DNA of 64,000 nt from Hemicordylus capensis (GCF_027244095.1 NC_069660.1:105686834-105750833); one strand, 5' to 3'; counted from the first letter of the stretch, positions 22,856 through 33,596 are shown. Notes: generated from the sequence alone by a model not told the origin. Program-made: numbers and translations.

Positions 22856-23086
22856 GAGGCAACTCCCATGCGGGGGCGGGATCCAGCAAAAAACAAAAGA
22901 GATTCCCCCACCAAACTAAATGAAGAACAAACTCAACTTAGTCCAATACATATATTGTGGAAAACATATGCAATCTATAGCAAGACAAAACCATGATAAA
23001 TGATATTAGCGAAACAATTGTATAACATGTGAGAAATAATAAAGTCCATGACGTGGAGATTGGGAGAATGCATGAGTAAAGTCCAC

Positions 23087-23405
23087 TAGGGATGTGCACG
23101 GAACCACACTGGGTGGCTCCATGGCAGCGAGAGGTCGCACTTTAAGGGCGGGGGAGGGTGCACTTACCCCTCCCTCGGCTTTCCCCCCGCCGGCATCCAG
23201 TATTTCTCAAGTCCTACAGGGCGGCAGCATACTTCCCTGCTGCCCCATTCACTCTTCAGCCAGAAGTGGCCGGAAGTAGCTGGCACGCGTGCACCTCCCC
23301 CACCCTTAAAGTGAGACCCCCCCTGCCGCCTTCGAACTTCGAACCACCTGGTTCTCGAAAGGGCCTCTGTAAAACGGCCTCCGAACAGGTTCGTGCATAT
23401 CCCTA
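23087..23405. mobile_element. TAGGGATGTG-ended hAT-like MITE, family D, copy 1
   Basis: The ends are TAGGGATGTGCACGGAACCA and GGTTCGTGCATATCCCTA. Both flanks are AAGTCCAC (23079-23086 and 23406-23413). The interior contains TTCGAA-type palindromes. Related copies are 27277-27894, 33597-33895 and 53722-54149. No coding. Confidence 0.88.
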
Positions 23406-23544
23406 AAGTCCACACAATGGTGAGCCAGTGACCTCTGGTGGGATTACCACAGTTGCTCCCCCATGGCTCAGGTGCTGCCTGAGGCCGTTGCTTCACCTTA
23501 CCTTATTAGTGAGCAGCCTCAGCTAATAGTCATAAGTTCTAACC

Positions 23545-23890
23545 CAAACCAGTTGATGTGTGAAGAAGTACTTTCCTTGCATGTCCTGACTCTACTGCCA
23601 ATCAGTTCTGTTGGGTGATTCTGAGTTGGAGTGTTGTGGAAGATGGAGAAAAATTTCTCTTCACTTCCTCCACCCCATCCATCATTTTACAAACTTACGT
23701 CATTTTGTCTAAACCTGAAAGCCCCCCAAATATTAGTCTTTTCTCACAGAAAAGGTGCTCAAGCCCCCTGATCATTTTGGTTGCCCTGTTCTGCATCTTT
23801 TCTATGACCCCCCCCCCCTTTTGAGATTGGGCAAACAGAAATTTACTAAGTATTTCAAGCGTGGCCAGATCAAGCTGATAAAGAGGGAGT
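23545..23890 (-). mobile_element. CR1/L2-type LINE ORF2 C-terminal fragment
   Basis: The minus strand encodes a degraded reverse-transcriptase C-terminal segment (resembling MQNRATKMIRGLEHL), typical of the conserved 'RATKMIRGLE' region of CR1/L2-group LINEs. Upstream and downstream parts are lost. Confidence 0.7.
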
Positions 23891-24569
23891 TCTAAGCAGG
23901 AGCCTGGCAAATTATGAAAGTAAAGATTAAAGCACAGAAGTCTATATGGAGAAGCAACGCCCTGAGCACCTTCTGGCAAGTGATCAGAAGCACATTTACT
24001 GACAACTGCCAGATGGAAACTAATGTACGACTGTGTGAGGTCATACTGGACGTAAGCTTGTTGGCAAGCTCCAAGTCCTCTTCTGGTGAGGCTGAGAGGG
24101 AAGTACTCTCCTCAGGAATTACTTCGGCATAATCAGAGTCCTCTCAATTTAACATTCTATCCTGATGACCAGGCCGACTGATAGTTCAAGCAGGATCAGC
24201 TTGGCACTGATCCCACCAGGTCGACCAGTTCTATTTGACTGTTTTGTAGCAGTCTGCTATCCAGTAGTGAAATCACAGAAAATCTGACACAGGAGTGGCA
24301 AGTTGAATTCTGTGTCCAGTGATAGACAGGAAACATGACAAAGCCTGATTCTTGCTCTAAAGGATAAGGCCTTTTTATACTGGGGTGCAGCAGATCCCCC
24401 CCCCCAAGGAACATTTAAAGAAGCACCTCTCAGCATGTGTTCCTTTCCCAAAACAAAATTTAAAAACACACAAAAGGACTGAATGCCAAAGCGCTGCTGC
24501 ATAATCTTTCCTCTGTGAAAGTGTGTGGTGGACTTTGGGATCCTTTGAGAAAGTCCCAGAGCATGACCT
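23891..24569. other. Intergenic, nothing recognised
   Basis: No gene or repeat recognised. Confidence 0.35.
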
Positions 24570-24845
24570 AAGGGCACGCCTTGCTGAAGCTAAGCAGGCC
24601 TTGGTGAAGTCAGTGCCTGGAAGGGAGACCTATGTATGCCACCTTTGGGACTGGGCCGCAGCTCAGTGGAAGAGCAACTGCTCTGCATGCAGATGGTCTC
24701 AGGTTCAATCTTTGGTATTTCCAGGTAGGCCTGGGTAAGACTCCTGACTGAAACCCTAGAAAGCTGCTGCCAGTCAGTGTAGACAATACTGAGCTAGGTG
24801 GACCCATGGTCTGACTCCGGATATGGCAGCTTCCTGGGTTCCCAT
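24570..24845 (+). mobile_element. Composite SINE: 5S-like head plus tRNA-like head
   Basis: A 5S-like part (CTGAAGCTAAGCAGG at 24584-24598, AAGGGAGACC at 24621-24630) is followed directly by a complete tRNA-like head (GCTCAGTGGAAGAGCAACTG at 24661, B-box-like AGGTTCAATC near 24701). Then come the shared body and the tail CTGACTCCGGATATGGCAGC. The two promoter modules in tandem suggest a dimeric SINE or one SINE inserted at the 5' end of another. Confidence 0.7.
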
Positions 24846-25031
24846 GTGATGTGGAATTTGGTACCTTACACCTTACCCTGTGTGCTTAGGGTGGGGTGGC
24901 CCCTTGACTAGAGTGCACTGGTTGAGAAATGACCTGGGACGGGGACATCAGGTAGTCACTGGACTGTGTGGGAGAGGCTTGGACTCCACTCTACCTTTGG
25001 CTAGCTGATTCACCAGTGTGGTAGCTGGAGA

Positions 25032-25199
25032 CAGGGGCGTAGTTAGGGGAGAGGGGGGCCGTGTTCATCCCTCTCTCGGGCGACCCCCAAGAGTGAGGGA
25101 GACAATGAAGAAAATAGGGAGCGATGGAGCTGGAGGGCCCTCAGGAGCTGGGGGCCCGTGTTCTTTGAACCCTTTCGTTCAATTATAGCTACGCCCCTG
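25032..25199. mobile_element. 168-bp hAT MITE, family C, copy 1
   Basis: The ends are CAGGGGCGTAGTTAGGGGAG and ATTATAGCTACGCCCCTG. Both flanks are GCTGGAGA (25024-25031 and 25200-25207). A second copy in the opposite orientation lies at 28232-28401. Confidence 0.92.
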
Positions 25200-25499
25200 G
25201 CTGGAGACCTATGCATGCACAAGCAGTTCCTATTATTTTATGTATGCACTTATATCCTATCCTTCACGGCAGTTCACATGACTATTCTCCCCTTTATCCT
25301 CACAAAATGGATACGATATTGCATCCTATGCTGTGGTTAGTTGCAGCTTCACCTTGGAGCTGGATAGCTGTCAATGACACACTGGTGGACCCCAGGCCCT
25401 GGTTTGTTTCTTCACTGGAATACACATGTGGAGCCTCTGCAACTGAAGCTAACATTCTATGTTACACGTACCCAACTGGCAACCAATACCACCCACACA

Positions 25500-25640
25500 G
25501 AATGAGATTGGAAGGTACCTTAAAGGTCATCTAGTCCAAGCCCTGCTCAGTGCAGGACAGCCACGGTGAACAGAAAATTATTCGAGTCAGGTCTGCCCTC
25601 TACCACTGACAGACATCCAGGAGGTACTGATCAGCCTGTT
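25500..25640 (-). mobile_element. CR1 LINE 3' end
   Basis: The plus strand reads GAATGAGATTGGAAGGTACC then TTAAAGGTCATCTAGTCCAA and GCCCTGCTCAGTGCAGGACA. This is the reverse complement of the conserved CR1 3' region, with the short direct repeat end expected of CR1. Confidence 0.75.
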
Positions 25641-26574
25641 CTCTGGTCTAGATTTCATCCTCTTTTGCCCAGGGCTGCTTATGAGAAGATTGTCCAAGTT
25701 AATATCTTCTTAACCCCTGCTGTGAAAATGGAAGGTAGTGCTGAAGATACCTGCAGCTGTGCCTCCTAATTTTAATGTTGACTTATCTATAGCAAGCAGA
25801 ATGTGAATGTTGATTTTAGTCTTGCAACATCCCACTTTGTGGTAGTAATTTGCATCACTCCATCAAGCGTGGGAGCCGGACCGAGTCGATATACACACTG
25901 CAAACTCAGCATGAGTGGAGACCCTTGTTTTGGAAAGTGCTCCTCTTTTTTGTTTTTGGAAGAGGGCTGTCAAAGAAGGCAATGTCTGTGACAGTCAGAG
26001 CTTTCTTTGCACTTTCGCCAAGTGAGAAGAGAAGGGAGTTGCCCTACAGCTGAAAATACTCCCAAGAAAATAAACATTTTCCCAAGCACTGCAGAGTATT
26101 TTCTCATGCCCTTATGTCAGGGACTCCTCTCACCTAAAAAGAGGGGGAAAGACATTCATTTGGTGGTCTAAGGAAGACTTAGCACAAAAACGTGATTACA
26201 GATGGGCTAGTTCTGATTGTTTGCTTGCTGGATAAACCTGATACAGTGCAAGAGACTATCATTACTTGGCTTAAGCAGAGATCTATCAAATTAAGCGAGT
26301 TTAATTCGGACAGTCTTCAAACAATGCCTCCACCTGTTTTTCTGCTGCCTTACCATCTGTTGCTCCTTTCTACCTGCTGCAGTAGCAGCTTTCCCATGCG
26401 ATAGGCTTCAAGTTATGTCAAGTCACATCTTGTCAATAAGCACAACGATGGCATCGTTTGACTAACCTAGCAAGACTGAAAATCCTACCGTGGTACTTAA
26501 TTCTCAAAACGCTTTGCCTTGTGTGCAGTGATGGCAACTAGCAAGATCTGCTAGGCAAACATTACAGAACATTG
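25641..26574. other. Intergenic, nothing recognised
   Basis: No gene or repeat recognised. Confidence 0.4.
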
Positions 26575-26700
26575 ACTAACTACTACTACTATGAATATTT
26601 ATATACCACTTTTCAACAAAAGTTCCCAAAGCAGTTTAAATGGGAAATAAATAACTAAGATGGTTCCCTGACACAAAAGGATTCACCATCTACAAATAAA
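26575..26700 (-). mobile_element. CR1/L2-type tail fragment
   Basis: The plus strand starts with a short CTACTACTACTA repeat, then TTTATATACCACTTTTCAAC and AAAAGTTCCCAAAGCAGTTT. This is the reverse of the tail TATATAAATATTTGT... shared by several L2-mobilised repeats (compare 30970-31155). Confidence 0.55.
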
Positions 26701-26984
26701 CATAAGGTTGACACCAGTGACAGTTACTTATCTAGTGCTACTTACTACTCAGTGACAATATTCAAACAAAAGCTTTAAGAGGGCTTACTAATGCAAATAG
26801 ACATCATAGCATCATAAAGAACTTCACTTAGCTATTTTATATTAGATCTCATTAAAATTTAGGCTGTAAAGACAGTTCTCTGGCAAAACATCTATAAAAG
26901 GCATTATAGATGTCCCTGCTAACTTGGCAAAGAGGGACCTTTTACCGTAGTGATTCTCTTTATTTAGCAGGGGGAGAGTAACTG

Positions 26985-27180
26985 GCCCTATCCAGCCCCG
27001 GCTCAGTACCTCCAGTGACTGTTGTTGGTGTCTATCTGATGTTCCTTTTTAGATCGTGAGCCCTTTGGGGACAGGGATCCATCTTATTTATTTATTTATT
27101 TATTTTTTATTTCTCTGTGTAAACTACCCTGAGCCATTTTTGGAAGGGTGGTATAGAAATCGAATTAATAACATAGAAAT
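26985..27180 (+). mobile_element. L2-tailed SINE or LINE end
   Basis: It carries TTTTTAGATCGTGAGCCCTT then TGGGGACAGGGATCCATCTT, a (TTTA)n tract and CTGTGTAAACTACCCTGAGC. A parallel copy lies at 30970-31155. The 'gtgagccctttggggacag ... gtaaaccgc' layout is the common L2-type 3' tail. Confidence 0.6.
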
Positions 27181-27276
27181 AAATATAAGGGGTGCAGACA
27201 ACTAGTTTGAGGTAATGACAGTTTCCGTACTTTTGTTACGCTTGTGATCGAATGCTTCTATGAGCAGGCCCAGTAC

Positions 27277-27894
27277 TAGGGATGTGTAAGCCGCATGTTT
27301 GGCTGGTTCGGTTTGAATTCTCCAGGTTTGGCTGAACTGGGTCCGGTCCAGTTTGGCCATTGATCCAGGCCGAATTGGTTTGTAGGCTGCTTCGGGGGGG
27401 TATACTTGTAAAGGGGAATCCGGAGAGGGGAATCCCTGTAATTCCCTATAGGGGTGGGGCGAGAGAAAGGGTACTTCTTACCTTTCATTTTGAGGCAGTG
27501 GGGACGTTGGAAGTAGCTGCGCTGGCAGCAGCGGAAACATTGACAATGGCTTCTCCAACCCCTCCACTGGCCTCCAAAGAGCATCCCAGGCCAGCCTCCG
27601 CCATCCCCACTGCCTCAAAATTAAATGTTAAAGGTACTCTTTCTCTCCCCCCACCCACTCCCATTACTATAAGGAATGCCCTTTACTTATAAAAGGCAAT
27701 CCTCACTGGATTCCACTATACAAGTATACCTCTGAACTGGCCTGTAAACTGGTTCTTAGAACTGGGGCTGGTCCGATTCAAACTTGGACCAGCATACCCC
27801 CTTGGAGGGCTGGCCCAGTTCTAACTCAGACCTCCTGAACGGGGCCAGTTCAATTCAAACTGTGGTTCAAATCAAGCTGGCTCGCACATCCCTA
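27277..27894. mobile_element. hAT-like element, family D, copy 2 (618 bp)
   Basis: The ends are TAGGGATGTGTAAGCC and GGCTCGCACATCCCTA. Both flanks are CCCAGTAC (27269-27276 and 27895-27902). The interior is partly fold-back (GGTTCGGTTTGAATTC near the left, GTTCAATTCAAACTG near the right). No transposase coding. Confidence 0.9.
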
Positions 27895-28231
27895 CCCAGT
27901 ACAATTGGGAAAGAGAGCTAGAACAGGCAAGAAGTGGGCTCATCAACTCTCAGCCCCCAAAATAATTTCGTACGTTTAAATATGCACACAAAAATGAGGC
28001 AAATGTCAGAACTGCTAAAATCAGCAGTTTACTGCCTAAGCTTCTGCCCCCAACAACCAGCACAATTGCACAGTTTCTTCTTTTGTCTGAGGATGCATGA
28101 GTTGAACCACTCAGCCATTTCAGCACTTTGTGTTATGGGCAGAAGCTCTCTCTCTCTCAAAAAAAAAACCAACCAAAAAAAAACCAAAACCAAAACCCAA
28201 GCCCACACATATCCTTCCTTGAAGGCTCTGG
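27895..28231. other. Intergenic, nothing recognised
   Basis: No gene seen. A short A/C-rich low-complexity tract lies at 28160-28200. Confidence 0.4.
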
Positions 28232-28401
28232 CAGGGGCATAGCTATAATTGAGCGAAAGGGTTCAAAGAACACGGGCCCCCAGCTCCTGAGGGCCTACCA
28301 GCTCCATCCCTTCTTATTTTCTTCATTATCTCCCTCACTCTGGGGGGGGGTGCCAGAGAGAGGGATGAACACGGGCCCCCTCTCCCCTAGCTACGCCCCT
28401 G
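28232..28401. mobile_element. 170-bp hAT MITE, family C, copy 2
   Basis: It is the inverted counterpart of 25032-25199, with ends CAGGGGCATAGCTATAATTG and CCCTAGCTACGCCCCTG. Both flanks are GGCTCTGG (28224-28231 and 28402-28409). Confidence 0.92.
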
Positions 28402-29269
28402 GGCTCTGGTCTGGTCATTTCCTGCCACCAGCCCAGGACAAGGGAAAGGTACCCTTAGTCATATCAGGGATTTCAGAGTCTGTTTACACCAAGGACTCAG
28501 AAACCAGAAATTATCATTCTGCCATTTGTAGTCATTACTCACACACTGCCTCCATAAAACCCCTTTTCTTTCCTCATAACACTCTCTGTCTAATATTCCA
28601 TATTTGTGGGTGGGTGGGTGGGAATCAGGATCAGAAACCCCAGATTTTGCCACTGTAATATATTAGTAATGTAGGCAAATTTCCTGAATAATTAATTTGT
28701 ATTACAAACCCTAGATTTTTGTAGTTGCTGAATATTACTTTTTTTAGAACTAATCTGAGCAGTTGTGATGAATAGTTGGTGTTAGGAGTAGCATATAGGC
28801 CCGATTTCGTTGCTTTAATGTTGCAGAAGGGTTGACTTGTCTTGCCCTAGCACCTGAGGAAGGTCATTGGAGACCTTAGAATCTGAATTTCAAAATCCAT
28901 GGGTGCCCTCTATAAAATTAACCCTATAGTCATTCGTTGTAAGGCATGAACTTTCAAATGATACTTTGCATATACAGATTGGTTAAGCATTCTCAGAGCT
29001 TTTTGAGAGAACAAACAACACTTGCTGCTTATATGGTGGAAAGGCTTCTACCCTCAGGCGGCATCTTTGGGGTGTTTTTTGGGGGTGTGTGTGTGGCAGA
29101 ACGTATCCTTGCTCCAGTAAAAAGAGCACAAGTACCACCACTGTGTGCCTTGCTGCTACTTCCCATGCTAAGGTGCCATCCCCTTCTTGCCACCAGCCTG
29201 AAGAGCTAAGGCATGCCCCACAGGAGGCAGCACTGAGCTTGTCTTCAGTAGAGGAGTGGGTGGGAGAGC
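28402..29269. other. Intergenic, nothing recognised
   Basis: No gene or classified repeat recognised. A (GGGT)n stretch lies at about 28608-28622. Confidence 0.4.
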
Positions 29270-29650
29270 ATGCACTGGTCCTGGGTTCTCTCCTCCAGCT
29301 TAGCAATGCAGTGGTGAAGAAGCCGGGACCACACTCTCAATTCCCCTGCTACCTCTCCCCAACACCATGTCACAAGGAATGGTAGAATGAAGAGAGTGCT
29401 CTGGTTTCGGCTTCTCTCTTTTCACAAACATGTTGCTAAGCTGGAGAAGAGGAGAGAAGCCAGGACCAGCGTGTGCCCTTTCTCCCTCTCATTTCCCCTG
29501 CAACATGGTGTTGGAGAGAAGGGGACGGAAAGGGAGAGGGAGAGAGAGAGGGCTGATCTCGCCACCTTGCCTCTCTGCCAACTGAGCAATGTGGCTGTGA
29601 AAAGGAGAGAAGCCAGGATCAGTGCCATCCGCTGAAGGTAAGTGCCATGC
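29270..29650. repeat. Complex local inverted/tandem repeat
   Basis: Blocks resembling TCTCCTCCAGCTTAGCAATG and CCCCAACACCATG recur in inverted form (CTAAGCTGGAGAAGAGGAGA, CATGGTGTTGGAG), with a third partial direct copy near 29580. It has the look of a decayed fold-back element. A GA-rich simple tract lies at 29527-29552. Confidence 0.4.
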
Positions 29651-30124
29651 TGCCTCCCGCAAGGATGAAGAGGGAGGTGCCTGGGCATGGGTGGGACAGT
29701 GTTAGTGCTGACTCTGACCTGGGGGTGGGGCTAGGGGCAGAGGTAGGGTGGTTTGCCACTGCACTGGTTTCTACCAAAAATGTGTTTGATCAAGGGCTCA
29801 GCAAGGGCTCCATGAACAAGCAGCATCCTGCTGGTTTCACCTACCTGAGTTCTCAGACTCTGTTTTCTACATGAGCACCTTAAATATGTTGTTTTTAAAG
29901 CATAATGTGGAACTCCCCACATAAAATGTAACAGCGGAAGTGAGCACATTATGTAAGTGAGAGCTGAAAAAGAATATTGAGCTAACTGTATATCTGCCAG
30001 GTCATAGACATCTTGAGAACCCGAGAACAGTCCGATCCATCACATGATCACATGACTAACAACCCACTCAAGCTTATAAACCATACCAACACTAACTAAA
30101 AACTGGTTAGTTCACACAGCCCAT
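29651..30124. other. Intergenic, nothing recognised
   Basis: No gene or repeat recognised. Confidence 0.35.
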
Positions 30125-30245
30125 GTGAGAGCCAATGTGATGCAGCGCCTAGAGTGTCAGACTGGGCTAGAAAGTGTGAGCCATCTTGTGAGGCTTTGCG
30201 TAAAAGGCAGGATACCAAATCTATTAAATAAATAGAAATAAATTA
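30125..30245 (+). mobile_element. Sauria SINE, internally deleted
   Basis: The head-like AGAGCCAATGTGATGCAGCG then CCTAGAGTGTCAGACTGGGC matches the Sauria SINE start. The end TAAAAGGCAGGATACCAAAT then CTATTAAATAAATAG matches its tail. Most of the middle is missing. Confidence 0.6.
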
Positions 30246-30294
30246 AAGAGCAGGGTTAATGGCTGAGAGAACCCTTCCGAGGAATAGTCACACT

Positions 30295-30425
30295 AGCTCT
30301 TTTCACATGTTGTAGTCAACATACCCATACATTGTACAAATACAAAATGTGTACAATGTATGCACATATAGTAGTACACTTCCTGTCTGTATCCTGCACT
30401 TGAAGTGGCCTGTGGCCAGTGTTTC
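30295..30425. repeat. Unclassified repeat family U1, copy 2
   Basis: It shares TTTTCACATGTTGTAGTCAA and CTGTCTGTATCCTGCACTTG with 1740-1965. An inner hairpin, TTGTACAAATACAAAATGTG then TACAATG, is visible. Confidence 0.4.
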
Positions 30426-30969
30426 AAATTTCTTGTCATACTTCCATCAGCAAACACACTCTCTGCCAGGAGCAGCTGGTGGTCCCTGGGTCTGGTGGGG
30501 CAGGGCACAGGGCAGCCAGCTAATGGTACTATTTGACTGGTTAAAGCTTGGCAACATCCAAATCAGAGCTTTGGTTATCAACGGTGTATACCAATAATGT
30601 TATAATATTGCTGTGTCAGGTGGAGCTATATAACTCAGCTGATCTACTCTTATGGAAGGAAACTGACCACCAGTTGTCGTCTTTTTAAGATTAAAAATTG
30701 CAAGTATTAAACACAAGGCCACAGTTACAGTTCTGCACTCATAAAGGGAGAAAAATGCGGACATACTTAACAGAAATCCTATGGCAAAAGTATTACTTTT
30801 ATAGATAAGAAAGTATTACTTAAATAGGAAAAGATGGGTATGTATAAACACACAAGCTAAGTTTCCCAACCTCATGTACGCAAAGCACAGTTTGGAAAAT
30901 GATTGCACGGGGTGGCTACTCGAACATCGGGGCAGCAGCAGGAGAGGGAATTAAAACAAAAATCAGGTT
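30426..30969. other. Intergenic, nothing recognised
   Basis: No gene or repeat recognised. Confidence 0.35.
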
Positions 30970-31155
30970 GCAGCCTGATCCTCACCTTATCCAGCCACAG
31001 CACAGTACTAGTGTCTATCTTATGTTTCTTTTTAGATTGTGAGCCCTTTGGGGACAGAAATCCATCTTATCTTATCTTTTTAAAAATTTATTATTTCTCT
31101 ATGTAATTTGCTTTGAAAACTTTGTTGAAAAGCAGTATATAAATATTTGTTATTG
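30970..31155 (+). mobile_element. L2-tailed SINE or LINE end, second copy
   Basis: It carries TTTTTAGATTGTGAGCCCTT then TGGGGACAGAAATCCATCTT, and ends GTTGAAAAGCAGTATATAAA. It is collinear with 26985-27180. Confidence 0.6.
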
Positions 31156-31269
31156 TTGACCCTTTGCAGGTTTACTCTAAAGCAAATCCTACTGAGTTCA
31201 GTGGGATTCAATGCTGGCTGGTCAGTGAGGGGCAGCAGGGGCTGGGCCTCCCCCACAAACAAACAAGGT

Positions 31270-32090
31270 AGTACAAGATCAGACTTACCAGCAGCCAAGG
31301 AAACCTCAAGAGCAGGGAGCTTACTCTAGTCTCTCCTCCTCCTGCCTGTAGCTTCCTCTTGTGGTCTTACTGGCTGAAACATCTGCTCCTCAAGCTGCTC
31401 CAACCAATCTGATTTTTAGAGGGCTGTGCCTGGCACTGCCCCCAGGCAAAACTAAAATAATAGGTTAAAAATTCACTTCCTGGTTGCTTCAGGGAGTATA
31501 TTTTAAACACATCCCCCCCTTCTTCTTGGGGGCAGTGCCAGCAGGAGCCCCCTAGGAATCAGACCAGGGGCGTAACAAGGCTGGAGTGGGCCCAGAGACA
31601 AAATTTTAAAATGGGCCCCTCACTGATACACACACACACACTTCACAATATTTAGTGCACTCACACTCACATCCCCATTATGCCAGCTTCTCTAGAAAAC
31701 TCCACTCCCTCGCTTTAACCCCATCCCTCCACCCTCCCATGGGGAAGAGCACTCCCGGCTCAGAGTTGCTTCTGCAGACAAGGACTTTGCTGCATGCATG
31801 CCGCCTTTGCTCCGAACTTGGGGTTGGATTTTCCACAGCACCGAAGCTCTGCGGGTGTTGGGGAGTCATGTGACTTGCCTCTGGGGGGCCCCGAAGCGTG
31901 GGGGCCCCCAGGCAGCTGCCTCCCCTTGCCTAATGGTAGTTACGCCCCTGAATCAGACTGGCTGGAGCAGCTTGAGTAGCAGCTGTTCCAGCCAGTAAGA
32001 CCAAAGAGGAAGTTACAGGTAGGGGTTGGAGTTGGAGGAAGCTCACTGCTCTGGAGGTTTCCTTGGTAATTCTGATTTTTAGTAGTTTGG
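31270..32090. repeat. Fold-back repeat split by a hAT element
   Basis: The right arm (31951-about 32075) reads AATCAGACTGGCTGGAGCAG then CTTGAGTAGCAGC. The left arm (about 31280-31415) is its reverse complement with scattered differences (GCTGCTCCAACCAATCTGAT). The inner parts GTGCCTGGCACTGCCCCC and GGGGGCAGTGCCAGCAGG also pair, so the centre is near 31470. The hAT copy at 31565-31950 inserted into the right arm later. Confidence 0.7.
31565..31950 (-). mobile_element. hAT-type MITE, family A, copy 3 (inverted)
   Basis: The ends are CAGGGGCGTAACAAGGCTGG and CTAATGGTAGTTACGCCCCTG in part. Both flanks are AATCAGAC (31557-31564 and 31951-31958). Both end regions are the reverse complement of the family A elements, but the middle is different sequence, as is common among deletion derivatives. 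Confidence 0.9.
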
Positions 32091-32708
32091 TGGGAGCGGG
32101 GATGCAGTGTTTCCCTGCTTTTTACCTTCTGTCCATCTTTCTGCTTTTCCTCCTGGTTTTTATGCTTTTGTCCCCTTTCTGTTTTCTTTCATTTTGGCAG
32201 GCTTGGGTAAATACACAAGCCTGCTGGCATGGAGGAAAGCAGGGCTGAGGCTCCTGCCTTGGTGACTGGGTTCCCTCCGCTCCAATGCCCACCAGCGCTA
32301 CTGGTGGGACTTACTTAAAAGTAAGTGGTATTGTATTTACCCTTGTATTTACCCTTGTATTTACATTGATTCAAGGCTTATGACTGCTGAGAACCCAAGA
32401 TAATTTCTTTTTTTAAGGTCTGGCTAAATCCTTTTTTTTCACTTGGGTAATGGCCACCTACACAAATCGTCATACACTGCTGCAAAGAATGGTAGCAAAT
32501 GTTTCCCTTATTGCCCATCAGGATAAAGCAAAGAGTGTGAGAACTGGGGCTGGTCCTGACGCAACAGCCTCTATATTTACAACGCAGAGCACATTACCAA
32601 TAGCAAACTGTTTGCAAAGATATATTTTCAGGACCCCATCCAGAGAAAAAAGACATGGACCGCCCTTGATCTTTAGCAAACACCAATCATCCTGTTTTAA
32701 TGTTTTCA
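32091..32708. other. Intergenic, nothing recognised
   Basis: No gene recognised. A short GTATTTACCCTT tandem lies at 32333-32362. Confidence 0.4.
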
Positions 32709-33390
32709 CTAGCCAACCCGCACAGAGCATCTGTGTGCTCTTTGGGGCCGGCTGTTCCCCCCCTCCCTCCTGCCCCACTCTCCCTCCTCTTCCCTCCCTT
32801 CTGCCCCACACTCTTGCCCCTCTTCCCCTCCCTCCCCACTCTCTTGCCCCCTCCCCTCCCTTCCGCCCCACTCTCTCTTGCCCTCCCTCCCATCCCTCTC
32901 ACCCTCCTGCCCCAGTCTCTCCTGCCCTCTCTCCCCAGTCTCTCTTGCCCTCCCTCCCCCTCCCCCTCTCTCTTGCCCTCCCTCCCCCTCCCCCTCCCCC
33001 TCCCCTGCTGCTCTCTCCTGCCCTGCCCCGCGCTCTCTTGCCCTGCCCCGTGCTCTTTTGCCCTCCCCCCTCTCCTTCCCCTTCCCTCCTCCCCATTTTA
33101 CTCTCACCAGGCAATGGGCAGCCAAAAAGGGCCCCGCCGCCACTCCTCCTCCTAGGCGGCGAACAGGTAAGCCCCGCCTCCAGGTTCCCTCCCACCCAAG
33201 CCTTCCACGGGTGCCTAGCCTCGGTGGCCGGTCCCGCCACCACCTGGCCAAGAGCCACCTACGTGGCTGGGCCCAGCGACTGCATGGCCTGGCCCACCAC
33301 CGGGCCAAGTGCCGCCTTTGTGGATAGGCCCGCTGTGCCAAGTGCCACCTCCGTGGCCCGCCGGGCCTGCTGCCGCCGCTTGCCAGCATC
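32709..33390 (-). mobile_element. Helitron 3' end with low-complexity interior
   Basis: Read on the minus strand, the block ends CAGATGCTCTGTGCGGGTTG then GCTAG, followed by T, at 32709. This matches the 3' ends of 3793-5216 and 35777-36343. The interior is a polypyrimidine tract and a GC-rich stretch resembling that of the 35777 copy. No 5' TC end was found, so the far boundary is provisional and the copy may be truncated or joined to the SINE head at 33391. Confidence 0.5.
32755..33110 (+). repeat. Polypyrimidine tract / CT-rich minisatellite
   Basis: About 350 bp of nearly pure C and T on the plus strand, with units such as CTCTCTTGCCCTCCCTCCC repeated loosely. Because purines are almost confined to one strand, it is open in several frames and yields spurious long proline/serine/leucine reading frames. 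Confidence 0.9.
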
Positions 33391-33469
33391 ATGGCTGAAT
33401 GGGGATTTGAACTCGGGTCTCCTCGGTCCTAGTCCAGCACTCTAACCACTACACCACGCTGGCTCTCAT
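33391..33469 (-). mobile_element. Sauria SINE head
   Basis: Read on the minus strand, it starts ATGAGAGCCAGCGTGGTGTA then GTGGTTAGAGTGCTGGACTA and continues to the B-box GAGTTCAAATCCCC. This is the tRNA-derived head of a Sauria-type SINE. The body beyond the head is absent. Confidence 0.8.
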
Positions 33470-33596
33470 GGAAAAGCACTGAAGTTGGGGAAGAGTTGGA
33501 AAAGCCTTGTGCTTAGCCACAGCTGTAGAATAGGCTTGGGGGTGGAAAGAGAAAAATAGGTGCTCCCTGGCTCTGCCCCCTCCCAGTAGGGGTGTG

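Noticed and set aside
32450-33445. 331-codon open frame rich in P, S and L
   Set aside because: It is open because it crosses a polypyrimidine tract; several overlapping frames on both strands are equally open. It has no domain-like composition and ends within a SINE head.
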